64,000 nucleotides of DNA from Larsenimonas salina (GCF_023736155.1 NZ_JAMLJJ010000005.1:186001-250000); one strand, 5' to 3'; counted from the stretch's first letter, positions 8,950-16,695 are shown. Notes: generated by a model not told the origin, from the letters alone. A program made the numbers and translations.

Positions 8950-9777
8950 TTACTTATTCAAGGACGAACGAATAAACTCGAGACTCTCTTTCGTGGCCGC
9001 CAGCGGATCGGGAAGATCCCAGACCGGCTTTGAAAACGGCTCGAACGAGAAGTAGCCGGTGTAGCCTTTCTCCATAAGATCACGAATTTGTTCGACGTTA
9101 CCAAGACGGTCTTCCGGGCCAACCAGAACGCGGTGATCGTCTAACATGTCGTTGAACGAGATGTCCTTATCCTCGACGCCTGAAATGTGTACGAGACCGG
9201 TCATTTCGGGGAAACAGGCCGATTCATCGGCGCCGCGATGATGGAACGTGTCATGCACGACACTGAAACGATGCTCGAGATTCAGTTCCTTGATAGCCGC
9301 TGTGGCTGCCTGCTTGGTGCGAAGGCTCGAGATCGGGAAGCCGAGTGGTTCGACCAGACCACGAATGCCGTTGCGCTCGAAGATGCCATCGAGTCCCTTG
9401 AGGGCCGTGACGACGTGGTCGTGCTGTTGCTGTTCGCTCAAACCATGCTCGGCATCGACCAGAGGGCATAGGATCAAGGCTTCGGCGCCGCTGGCCTTGG
9501 CAAGCTGTGCCATGGCCTCTGCCTGTTCCGCGCGCTCGTCATTCCAGATGTTGAATGGGTAGAGAGCGTTGATGGTTAGCACGCGAATGCCACGTTCACG
9601 GGCATAGTCCCCCGCAGCGCGCGCCTGTTCCAACGTAAGAATGCTGTTTTCGCCGATATCGTTGCGAAGCTCAATTGCATCCAGGCCGAGGTCAACGGCG
9701 CCATCGACCAGTTTCTTTGCGCTGATAGAGGGGCAGATCATGTGGTTGAGAGCGAAGCGGGGAGTTTGGCCAGACAT
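8950..9777 (-). CDS. iolI: inosose isomerase-like TIM barrel, IolI type
   Basis: A 275-residue xylose-isomerase-like TIM barrel. IolI enzymes interconvert 2-keto-myo-inositol and 1-keto-D-chiro-inositol, feeding other inositol isomers into the pathway. Visible features are AIELRNDIGE, the strand ending LTINALYPFNIW, LVEPLGFP with the metal-ligand Glu, VVHDTFHHRGAD, VHISGVEDKD and the final FSFEPFSKP glutamate. I chose the ATG at 9777 (MSGQTP) because AAGGA lies nine bases upstream; an ATG at 9801 is in frame with a weaker site. It is first in the minus-strand unit and reads away from the divergent region with iolR. Confidence 0.75.
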   Translation of the reverse strand: MSGQTPRFALNHMICPSISAKKLVDGAVDLGLDAIELRNDIGENSILTLEQARAAGDYARERGIRVLTINALYPFNIWNDERAEQAEAMAQLAKASGAEALILCPLVDAEHGLSEQQQHDHVVTALKGLDGIFERNGIRGLVEPLGFPISSLRTKQAATAAIKELNLEHRFSVVHDTFHHRGADESACFPEMTGLVHISGVEDKDISFNDMLDDHRVLVGPEDRLGNVEQIRDLMEKGYTGYFSFEPFSKPVWDLPDPLAATKESLEFIRSSLNK

Positions 9778-9845
9778 GTTTAGGGTTCCTTGACTGTTCA
9801 TCGCGTTGTCTTCGCGGGGGTCCGAGTGGAGCCGAGAGTGCGTCG

Positions 9846-9874
9846 AGATTAGAATTTATATTCCTTTTGTTCAA
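9846..9874 (-). promoter_or_regulatory. iolI promoter with operator-like dyad in the spacer
   Basis: On the minus strand, TTGAAC (9869-9874) and TAATCT (9846-9851) are 17 bp apart. The spacer carries GGAATATAAATTCT (9851-9864), a one-mismatch GGAA-N6-TTCC dyad like those before iolC. A repressor bound there would cover the promoter. Transcription would start about 60-70 bp ahead of the iolI ATG. Confidence 0.5.
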
Positions 9875-10208
9875 CTATTGGAAAATAAGGTCTATATAGG
9901 CGCTGTTGTAATCTATTTCTCTGACTTAGTTTAATTAATTCAAATACTTGAGTATAAAAATTCATCTATTTTGCCTGTTAGGCAGTACGAGGAGCGGTAT
10001 TGAATAAGACCAAAGATGTAGCAAGCAGGCCGAAAAAACGGCCTTACAAGTAATCGTCAGAGGGTGTAGCCATTTGCCTGCGTATTTCTACTGGTTGGTT
10101 TGATGAATTTCATTTTTTTTAAGAATGGAATTAATATTTCATATGTTTTAGTCTGCGCGACATGCTCAGGCGTCGGACGCAAGCCCAGATACTAAGAGAT
10201 AAAAGACC
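9875..10208. promoter_or_regulatory. AT-rich iolI/iolR intergenic region with further dyads
   Basis: This gap is clearly richer in A+T than the flanking genes. It contains a perfect TGCCT-GTT-AGGCA dyad at 9972-9984, a small GGCCG/CGGCC hairpin near 10027-10045, and a GGAA-N6-TTCC-like dyad GGAATTAATATTTC at 10127-10140, about 70 bp ahead of iolR. It also contains a 17-codon frame starting TTG at 10000 with GAGGAG six bases upstream. I see no larger gene. The last dyad suggests iolR may control itself. Confidence 0.45.
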
Positions 10209-11054
10209 ATGAGTGAGTTACCTCAAAGCTTTGCCGAGCTTGAAGAGCGTGTCACCGCACAGTACGCAAACTTGAGCCGACGTTTGCAGCAAACAGCCCG
10301 TTTTCTGCTTGATCATCCACAGGAAGTGGCGTTTGCAACGGTTGCCCGACTGGCCGAGCAGGCAGGCGTTACACCGTCGACATTGATTCGTTTTGCCAAC
10401 AGCTTTGGTTTCAAGGGCTTTTCCGAAATGCAGCAACTGTTTCGATCAAGGCTGGTCAATGAGTTGCCCAACTACGCCGAGCGCATACGTGCGCTTCGAA
10501 CCGCTACGGGCGAAGCGCTCGATAGTACCCAGCTGCTTTGGGAGTTTGCCGAGGCCAATCGGGAAGTGCTCAGCACTCTCCCCGGCCGCATTGACCCTGA
10601 ACAACTAGAGCAGGTGCTGGATATTCTTGAGCAGGCCGAGATCGTTCATGTGCTCGGTGCCCGGCGAAGTTTCGTGGTTGCAAGCTACTTTTCCTACGCG
10701 CTTCACCATATCGGTAAGCGAGCATTTTTGATGGATGGGCTTGGTGGCATGCACTCCGAGCAGATGAAGGCGGTCGGCCCCCAAGACGCCGTGCTGATCG
10801 TCAGCTTTTCGCCCTATTCTCGTGAGGCCAGAGATGCTGTGGCGGAGGCGAGTGAACGAGGCATTCCGCATGTCGTCATTACTGATTCAAGACTGAGCCC
10901 GCTGGTACCGACGGCGAATGTGTCGCTGATCGTTCATGAAGCAGAGGTGAGAAGTTTTCGTGGCCTAACCGCCTCATTGTGCCTGAGTCAAACACTGGCG
11001 ATCGCGTTAGGCATTCGTCAGGATCAGAAGCAGGACGCTGCTGATCCGGGTTAG
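10209..11054 (+). CDS. iolR: RpiR/MurR-family transcriptional regulator of inositol catabolism
   Basis: The 281-residue protein has the standard RpiR layout: an N-terminal HTH_6 DNA-binding domain (about residues 1-80, with FATVARLAEQAGVTPSTLIRFANSFGF as the helix-turn-helix) and a C-terminal SIS sugar-phosphate-binding domain (about 120-265, with VLGARRSF and VLIVSFSPYSREA). RpiR-type regulators adjoin iol genes in many Proteobacteria, usually as repressors released by a phosphorylated pathway intermediate. Its place between iolI and iolB and the repeated dyads in both iol promoters support that role here. The effector is not shown by sequence. The upstream ribosome site is weak. Confidence 0.85.
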   Translation: MSELPQSFAELEERVTAQYANLSRRLQQTARFLLDHPQEVAFATVARLAEQAGVTPSTLIRFANSFGFKGFSEMQQLFRSRLVNELPNYAERIRALRTATGEALDSTQLLWEFAEANREVLSTLPGRIDPEQLEQVLDILEQAEIVHVLGARRSFVVASYFSYALHHIGKRAFLMDGLGGMHSEQMKAVGPQDAVLIVSFSPYSREARDAVAEASERGIPHVVITDSRLSPLVPTANVSLIVHEAEVRSFRGLTASLCLSQTLAIALGIRQDQKQDAADPG

Positions 11055-11123
11055 ATTCAAGGCGCTGTCTTGACGGGCACTTGATGTTCGTCACTACCGA
11101 CGATTTCAATTGAAGGAGTCAAT

Positions 11124-11927
11124 ATGAGTTCACTTTTGGTTCGCCCTCATTCCCCCGATGCTGAAGGTAAGGTGCTCGAGGTCACTCCCGAGTCAGCCGG
11201 CTGGGGACATGTCGGTTTTTGTGTGCATAAGCTGACGCAAGGGGACAAGGTGTCCTTTGAGACAGGCGACAGGGAAGCGTGCGTGGTCCTGCTGACTGGT
11301 CGAGCTACGATCGACTGTGGTGATAAGCGCTGGGAAAACATCGGTGAGCGCATGGACGTATTCGAGAAGACGCGTCCTTACGCCGCCTATCTGCCCAACG
11401 ACACATCTTACAGTGTCGAGGCATTGACCGATGTCGAGGTGGCCATATGCAGCGCCCCGGGCAAGGGAAGCTTCAAGGCACGGCTCATCGGTCCGGATCA
11501 GATTGCAAGCACCACGCGCGGCGAAGGCAGCAACGTCCGTCATGTACACGACATCCTTCCTGAAACGGAAGATGCCGATGGCCTACTGGTCGTCGAGGTG
11601 TATACGCCCGCTGGCAACTGGTCGAGCTACCCGCCACACAAGCACGATGAAGACAATCTGCCGCATGAGTCGCTGCTTGAGGAAACGTATTATCATTTGC
11701 TCAATCCGTCTCAAGGGTTTGCGTTTCACCGGGTTTATACCGATGACCGCTCACTTGATGAGACCATGGCGGTAGAGCACGGAAACTGCGTACTGGTGCC
11801 CAGAGGGTATCATCCAGTGGGGGCCCCGCATGGCTATGAGCTTTATTACCTTAATGTGATGGCGGGACCGAAGCGGATCTGGAAGTTTCATAACGATCCC
11901 GACCATGAGTGGATGCTCAAGAAATGA
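11124..11927 (+). CDS. iolB: 5-deoxy-glucuronate isomerase
   Basis: IolB isomerises 5-deoxy-glucuronate, the IolD product, to 5-dehydro-2-deoxygluconate, the IolC substrate. The 267-residue protein is a bicupin metalloenzyme of normal family length. The metal-binding cupin motif is seen at SSYPPHKHDED followed by LLEETYYHLL, and the C-terminal cupin ends with HPVGAPHGYELYYLNVMAGP. AAGGAG lies about eight bases before the ATG. It follows iolR by 69 bp and is probably co-transcribed with it, apart from the other catabolic genes on the opposite strand. A terminator follows directly. Confidence 0.94.
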   Translation: MSSLLVRPHSPDAEGKVLEVTPESAGWGHVGFCVHKLTQGDKVSFETGDREACVVLLTGRATIDCGDKRWENIGERMDVFEKTRPYAAYLPNDTSYSVEALTDVEVAICSAPGKGSFKARLIGPDQIASTTRGEGSNVRHVHDILPETEDADGLLVVEVYTPAGNWSSYPPHKHDEDNLPHESLLEETYYHLLNPSQGFAFHRVYTDDRSLDETMAVEHGNCVLVPRGYHPVGAPHGYELYYLNVMAGPKRIWKFHNDPDHEWMLKK

Positions 11928-11941
11928 CATGGTCAACACTC

Positions 11942-11970
11942 CAAAAACCCCGCCTTAGCGGGGTTTTTTA
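11942..11970 (+). terminator. terminator after iolB
   Basis: A hairpin of AAAAACCCCGC and GCGGGGTTTTTT with a four-base loop follows the iolB stop by about 15 bases. The flanking A and T runs make it usable in both directions, so it may also stop any reading from the transposase relic. Confidence 0.88.
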
Positions 11971-12890
11971 TGAGCACTCAAGCTTGTGCTCACTTCGTGC
12001 TTTTAACATGTTCAACCTATCCAGTGCTTGTCGTCTAGGTGTTTGACCCGGGGGAGTCGTGGTTCGGATTCTGATGGGGCCTGTCCGGGTCCTCCTGCCA
12101 TTTTTCCAGAGGGAGTTTTGCTCTTTTGGGGAACGTAGCGGACGGGCATTGTTATAGACCCATAGATTGTTATAGACCCATAGATAGTCCTTCAGAGGGG
12201 CTGCCATCTCCTCGAGCGGGGCGTAGTGAAAGCTGCCGGTCGTGGCGGTCTTCCGGGGGCGGTTCGTCCGCTCCACCTGACCATTGGTTCACGGATGGAC
12301 GGGGCGAGTCAGGCGGTGCTCGATGCCGTGTTCACGGTGCCGCGGCGCTTGGCAAACTGTACGCCGTTATCGGTCAGCGCCGTATGCACCCGGCATGACA
12401 GTTGCTGTACGGTGTTTTCAAGACGTGCGGCAGCCTAGTCACGATTGGCCTTCGGCAGTACGAACGTCGCAGATGTCTAGATGCAGATAGCCGGTCGGAT
12501 ACGCACTGAAGGTCTGTCTCTTTGTTTTGGATCCGGCTTCACGTGGCAATCGGCTGAGGCCATGGCGTTGATTGAGATGATGCAGTCTGTAGCGAGTCAG
12601 GTGCGGGATAAAGCGCTGCAGCATCAGCAGGCAGTCATCCAGGGGCAGATGTGTCGTTCGACGGAAGGTGGTGGCAGTAGCTTTTTCCGCTTCTGTCAGA
12701 GACGATGAGTGAGGTGCCTTTGGCTCCATTACTTCTTCTTTGACCAATGCTTGCTTGCGCCATTTGCACACGGTTTTGGGGTTGATGTTTTAGCGCTGGC
12801 TCAGCTCGGCGATCGCAGCCGTTGCTCGCTGTGTCTCTTTTCGGATGGCGTGCGTGGTTGTGGCGCGTTGGTAAAGTATCTGAGCGATGG
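11968..12890 (-). pseudogene. decayed IS481-family transposase
   Basis: Pieces of an IS481-type DDE transposase can be read in order on the minus strand. First comes an N-terminal helix-turn-helix (ELSQR-stop-NINPKTVCKWRKQ). Next is a segment containing LPLDDCLLMLQRFIPHLTRYRL...HGLSRLP and YPTGYLHLDICDVRTAEG. Then follow the second catalytic-Asp region (VHTALTDNGVQF), HGIEHRLTRPVHP-stop-TNGQVERTNR and a C-terminal tail. Decay is clear: an early stop, a Trp-to-stop change before TNGQVE, frame changes, loss of roughly 75 residues between the first and second Asp regions, and an 18-bp internal duplication. The initiator codon is also not evident. The 220 bp between it and the next gene hold nothing I recognise, and I could not define terminal repeats. 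Confidence 0.85.
12148..12183. repeat. 18-bp perfect tandem duplication
   Basis: ATTGTTATAGACCCATAG occurs twice head to tail inside the transposase relic. On the minus strand it duplicates the residues LWVYNN in frame. It looks like a slippage event in a non-functional gene. Confidence 0.9.
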
Positions 12891-13113
12891 GGCCTCCTCT
12901 TTCAGCGATTCATGCCATAGACCATTACACTTCTGGGCCATGCACCGAGAAATGATTGGTGATGGCGGCTTGGGGGATGCTGGATAGAGCCGTTTTGCAA
13001 AATAAGAACAGGGGTGATGTATGGCGGTGCGTAGGGAGGCTGGTTAAATAAAGCATGACCGAGCATTGATCGAGTGTAATTACTAAAAGGGGTCATGCGT
13101 GTGTTATGTCGTA

Positions 13114-13815
13114 TCAGCTAACTCTGCCGCTGTGCCAGTGGCAATGACCAATGATATGGACGTTTTGCAGAGCTTCAGGCGCTATGATCTCAGGGGCATA
13201 GTAAGGGTTGTCGGAAGAGAGCCTTAGAGAGCCATCTGAGAGCCGTTGAAGTCGTTTTATCCGAAGCTCGTCCCCGACTCTGATCAAGAATACGCCGTCT
13301 GGATTGGTGATTGCCCGATTGATGAGTACGGTGTCGCCATTCTTGAGCGTATTTTCCATCGAATCTCCTCGTACGCGGACCGCAACGAGGTTCTTGGTGT
13401 GTAGGCCTTCGCGGGTAATCCAGTCGTCATGAAAGCTTAAAAAGCTGCTGACGTGTTCATGATCAAATAGGCGCCCTGGTCCGGCTGCGGCCTCAATGTC
13501 ATAAAGTGGTACTCCGGAGTAATCCTTTTGTATGAACTGGTGTTCTTGGTCAGTTTTTTGCTTCGGACTCTCCAAGGCGTCTGATCGATCCCGCCCCAAG
13601 ATTAGCCAGTCTAGGCTAACGTCGTATTCAACAGAAAGTTCAATGCACTCGTCGACCGGAATTGTGCCTCGTTTTCTCCAGTTATGAATGGCGCTCGTTG
13701 ATTTTCCAAAGCGCTGAGCAAGCTTATAATCAGAGTTCAGGCCTGTTATGGCTTTCATTCTCTCCATTATCGCACCGGAAAGCGTGGGAGGGGAGGAATG
13801 CGGGTCTGTGCTCAT
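13114..13815 (-). CDS. phage CI-like repressor with S24 (LexA-type) peptidase domain
   Basis: The 233-residue protein has an N-terminal CI-type helix-turn-helix (about residues 14-66; KLAQRFGKSTSAIHNWRKRG) and a C-terminal S24 self-cleavage domain. The probable cleavage bond is Ala-Gly at 111-112 in EAAAGPG. The catalytic dyad is Ser152 in RGDSM and Lys187 in LRIKRL. Such repressors hold prophage promoters shut and cleave when RecA is activated by DNA damage. Here it stands alone, with no integrase, excisionase or structural genes near, and faces an Ogr-like gene. The domain is intact, so it could be functional. A dyad lies just upstream of its ATG. Confidence 0.88.
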   Translation of the reverse strand: MSTDPHSSPPTLSGAIMERMKAITGLNSDYKLAQRFGKSTSAIHNWRKRGTIPVDECIELSVEYDVSLDWLILGRDRSDALESPKQKTDQEHQFIQKDYSGVPLYDIEAAAGPGRLFDHEHVSSFLSFHDDWITREGLHTKNLVAVRVRGDSMENTLKNGDTVLINRAITNPDGVFLIRVGDELRIKRLQRLSDGSLRLSSDNPYYAPEIIAPEALQNVHIIGHCHWHSGRVS

Positions 13816-13840
13816 GATAATTATTCTTCCCTAATAAGTT

Positions 13841-13866
13841 GACTATTCCCCTTTAAGTAAATAGTC
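13841..13866. promoter_or_regulatory. dyad between the CI-like and Ogr-like genes, candidate repressor operator
   Basis: GACTATT (13841-13847) and AATAGTC (13860-13866) form a perfect inverted repeat with a 12-base spacer, 26 bp upstream of the repressor ATG. The left arm is part of TTGACT, a possible plus-strand -35 reading toward the Ogr-like gene. TTGACTA also recurs inverted as TAGTCAA at 13868-13874. Placement fits autoregulation and control of the divergent gene. Confidence 0.5.
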
Positions 13867-14015
13867 TTAGTCAAAGTAGTACTGAACAATATGAAGCATA
13901 TCCTATCTGGTAAGTCATGTCCGTTGACGACAATAAAAAAGCCAGATTCAGCGTCGTTTCTGCAGCTTGATCGCAAGGGCAGGAATTATAAACAAAGGGG
14001 ATGGAGGAGTTGCAT

Positions 14016-14270
14016 ATGGATCGTAAAAGTAACCTACGTCTTAGCTGCCCGCATTGCGGCGCATTTGCCCGGATTCGCAAGAGTCAGCAGATGACGCCAG
14101 TTTATAGGGAGGCGGTGGTTGAGTGTCAGAACGCCGATTGTGGCTGGCGAGGAAAGTTGGCGCTTGAGTTAACGCAGACTCTGACCTTTAGTCTGCACCC
14201 CAATCCCGAGATTAACTTGCCCATGTCACCCAAGTTGAGAGAGCGCCTGCTCAAGCAATTATCGTCTTGA
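14016..14270 (+). CDS. Ogr/Delta-like zinc-finger protein
   Basis: An 84-residue protein with the Ogr/Delta signature: C11-P-H-C14, an R-x-S segment (RKSQQMTPVYRE), then C37-x4-C42 followed by GW. Phage P2 Ogr and satellite P4 Delta proteins bind zinc through such cysteines and activate phage late promoters through RNA polymerase alpha. The ATG at 14016 is preferred because GGAGGAG lies six bases upstream; an ATG at 14001 overlaps that site. No phage late genes are present, so any target must lie elsewhere, or the gene is a remnant or has been taken over by the host. Confidence 0.85.
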   Translation: MDRKSNLRLSCPHCGAFARIRKSQQMTPVYREAVVECQNADCGWRGKLALELTQTLTFSLHPNPEINLPMSPKLRERLLKQLSS

Positions 14271-14303
14271 GCGATCAGGTGCTGGGCAAGCAGGTGGTTA
14301 CCA

Positions 14304-15257
14304 TTAATCGTTGAAGAGTGCGCCCCACTCTTCATCGATCTGGCGCGACTTGAACTTCATGAGTCCTGCCATTGGAGTGAAAGTCATCTCTCCAAAATAG
14401 ATGTCATCACCAATCAGATAAAAATCGACCCGCACGTATGAAAAGCCTGCCGCCAGCGCTTTCGCTCGAGAGATGGCCTCGTCGAGAGTGCGCGGTTTTT
14501 CGAGGTCTATATCCGAATTCAGATGCTCAGAACGAACTTGTACGGGCTTCCAGTCAAGATCAAAGAAGTCGACCTTATAATTAATGAAGCGGTCATGGCT
14601 TACTTCAATATAGATGACGGGTTCTTTGCCAGGCGCGCTGAAGCAATGAAACTTATAGTCTTTAGGTACCTTTTTTTCTTCATCAAGCAGCATCTTCTCG
14701 AAGATCAGCCGAGGTTCGATGGGCTTGTACTGATTTTCACGACATACGGTATAAAAGTTTTGCGATAGCCACTGCTGGCTCAAATTGTAGAGCTCGGCAA
14801 ATGACGTATTTTGCTTATCGTCAACCAATAGGTTAAAGCCTGACCCATGACTTGCCTTCATGACAAAGCTATTGGGGAGCTGTTCGAACAGATCCGGGCT
14901 CAATTCCTTGGCAATGCCGTAATGCGGAATGAGGAACCGCTCGCCAATGGTGTGCTTGACGTACGCCCTGGCTTCTATCTTGTCGCTCAGAATCGAAAAG
15001 ACCGGCTGCGGGTGAAGCTTTCGATAACAGATCTTTTCGTTGAACGTTTTTGGGTTTCGCAGATTCGGAAACTCGCCAAATGCACGTTTATAACGTAACG
15101 GAACGTGAAGCCTATCTGACAGCGAGTTCATGATGTTGCTTCTAATCGCCGTCATCAACGCGTCAAAAGCGCGTTTAGGGCTATTCCGTTTACTCCAGCG
15201 CGACGTTCGTTTTTGATTTGTCATGACATATTTTCTATCTGGTGCGGTCCTTGGCAT
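14304..15257 (-). CDS. TupA-like ATP-grasp protein (cell-surface polysaccharide locus)
   Basis: The 317-residue protein resembles the TupA-like ATP-grasp family, named after a Bacillus teichuronopeptide gene and often found in exopolysaccharide or O-antigen loci. Marks are NPKTFNEKICYRKLH, DKIEARAYVKHTIGERFLIPHYGI, SFVMKASHGSGFNLLV (ATP-binding lysine region), and the closing YVRVDFYLIGDDIYFGEMTFTPMAGLMKF with acidic metal ligands. It probably modifies a surface glycan, perhaps by adding an amino acid; the substrate is unknown. The ATG at 15257 has GGAG seven bases upstream and overlaps the flippase gene by 23 bp. An inner ATG at 15224 is possible. Base composition looks more A+T-rich than the flanking core genes. 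Confidence 0.8.
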   Translation of the reverse strand: MPRTAPDRKYVMTNQKRTSRWSKRNSPKRAFDALMTAIRSNIMNSLSDRLHVPLRYKRAFGEFPNLRNPKTFNEKICYRKLHPQPVFSILSDKIEARAYVKHTIGERFLIPHYGIAKELSPDLFEQLPNSFVMKASHGSGFNLLVDDKQNTSFAELYNLSQQWLSQNFYTVCRENQYKPIEPRLIFEKMLLDEEKKVPKDYKFHCFSAPGKEPVIYIEVSHDRFINYKVDFFDLDWKPVQVRSEHLNSDIDLEKPRTLDEAISRAKALAAGFSYVRVDFYLIGDDIYFGEMTFTPMAGLMKFKSRQIDEEWGALFND

Positions 15258-16530
15258 CAGAGTTCTCCGTTACAAGCAGCGGCAGGCATGCGCGACATTG
15301 TAGTTTTAGGATGCGCCCGCCTTGAAAAAATAGATTGAAAACTACTGATGATAGAATTTCGGCAAGTAGTGTTGCCATGGCAGCGCCAACGCCGCCATAT
15401 ATGGGAATCAATAAGTAGTTGGCAGCGATATTGAGCACAGCTACGACAGCCATTTTGTAGAACAGGAATCGATAGCCACCCAAAACTGTAATGGCTCTGT
15501 AGCTGATGGTGCCCAACGCCGAGAAGAGTGTGCTAAATGCACTAATATACAAAATATCGATAGAAGCCGAAAACTGTTCGCCATAAATGAGTCCAACGAC
15601 CCAGGGGCTCAGTGCGGACAGGATGATCGCTATGGGTAGTGAAAGCCATAAAATCAGCCTGAACAACCGTTCGGTGCGTTTTTCAAACAGGTGTGAGTCT
15701 CGAGCGGCTTCGCTTACTCGGACCATGTGTGAAGCGATGATCGCTTGAGGGATAAAGATCCAGCCTTGCGCCAGTGTTATGGCGGCCGTGTAATACCCGA
15801 CAGTAGTATCGTCGATCAGCATGCCGAGCATGATCTGGTCCGTTTTGGTATACAAAACAATGGCCAGGCCGGAAAACGCCAGTGGCAGTCCAACTTTTAA
15901 AAGGTATTTTGCGTGGCGGCGTGAAATCTTGCCGGTGCTATGCGCTTTGGCTTCATGGTGACGCTTAAAGAAATGGCGCTTCATGAAATACGATGTCGCC
16001 CACTGCAAAACATTGGCGATTGCGAAGGCTGTCACTGACAGTTTGGCAGCAATGAAGGCAAGCTTTAAAAGCACCGAGGCAAGCAGGGATGCATTCTGGC
16101 ACAAGGTGTTGACCTTGGATTCGAGCCTTGCATTGAAAAACACCTGGAAGATGTCGTTCGTTGTGAAGAAGCTTCCCCATAAAATGATCAAAAAGACCGT
16201 ACGCTTTTGCGCATCCTCAAAATAAGGGATGGCGAAGGCTGTAAATGCCAGGGCAAGCAGGGCGAATATGATCAGTCTGAGTCGTGCTGATGACGCCAGG
16301 AGTTGGAGTCCGCTGGGCAGGTTTTTCGCCAGTCGATTGAATACGATATTGTTGGCGCCAAGCGTGGTAAACGGTCCGATAAGACCGGTCATTGCCAGCG
16401 AAAAGCCAAGGACTCCGAAGAGTTCGGGGCCGAGATAGCGAGCCACATACACATTGATGAAAAGACCGGAAAGTACGAAAAAGAGCTTTTCAAACAGTAT
16501 CCAGAATGTGTTGATGCGAACGGATGACAT
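15235..16530 (-). CDS. oligosaccharide flippase (Wzx/MATE-like), polysaccharide biosynthesis
   Basis: A 431-residue polytopic inner-membrane protein with about 12 hydrophobic segments and the polysaccharide-export (PST/MOP) layout. It starts with NTFWILFEKLFFVLSGLFINVYVARYLGPELFG, the usual first helices and conserved YLGPE-F-G turn. Such flippases move lipid-linked oligosaccharides across the inner membrane. It overlaps the TupA-like gene, so the two form a small surface-glycan operon without glycosyltransferases or a polymerase. This points to a trimmed locus or an accessory modification module. Codon use looks more A+T-rich than the housekeeping genes after ssrA, hinting at acquisition. 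Confidence 0.85.
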   Translation of the reverse strand: MSSVRINTFWILFEKLFFVLSGLFINVYVARYLGPELFGVLGFSLAMTGLIGPFTTLGANNIVFNRLAKNLPSGLQLLASSARLRLIIFALLALAFTAFAIPYFEDAQKRTVFLIILWGSFFTTNDIFQVFFNARLESKVNTLCQNASLLASVLLKLAFIAAKLSVTAFAIANVLQWATSYFMKRHFFKRHHEAKAHSTGKISRRHAKYLLKVGLPLAFSGLAIVLYTKTDQIMLGMLIDDTTVGYYTAAITLAQGWIFIPQAIIASHMVRVSEAARDSHLFEKRTERLFRLILWLSLPIAIILSALSPWVVGLIYGEQFSASIDILYISAFSTLFSALGTISYRAITVLGGYRFLFYKMAVVAVLNIAANYLLIPIYGGVGAAMATLLAEILSSVVFNLFFQGGRILKLQCRACLPLLVTENSDAKDRTR

Positions 16531-16658
16531 TAAGGTAGTTGGCCTTGAGTGTTGGGCGCGCTAAGAGTGGGCCATAGTGGCATTTTTTGAGTTGGCAAGA
16601 TGTGCTGAAGCGGATGATTTCGGCAGGCGCACAGCTTGTTCCTTTCATAAAGCGTCAT

Positions 16659-16689
16659 AAAAAAAGCCGCTGTCGGTGACAGCGGCTTT
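16659..16689 (-). terminator. terminator of ssrA
   Basis: On the minus strand, GCCGCTGTC pairs with GACAGCGGC around a three-base loop and is followed by seven T. It starts a few bases after the tmRNA CCA end. Confidence 0.9.
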
Positions 16690-16695
16690 GGCGCT

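Noticed and set aside
12902-13096. 64-codon minus-strand frame between the transposase relic and the CI-like gene
   Set aside because: No ribosome site, no recognisable features; probably chance in non-coding flanking DNA.
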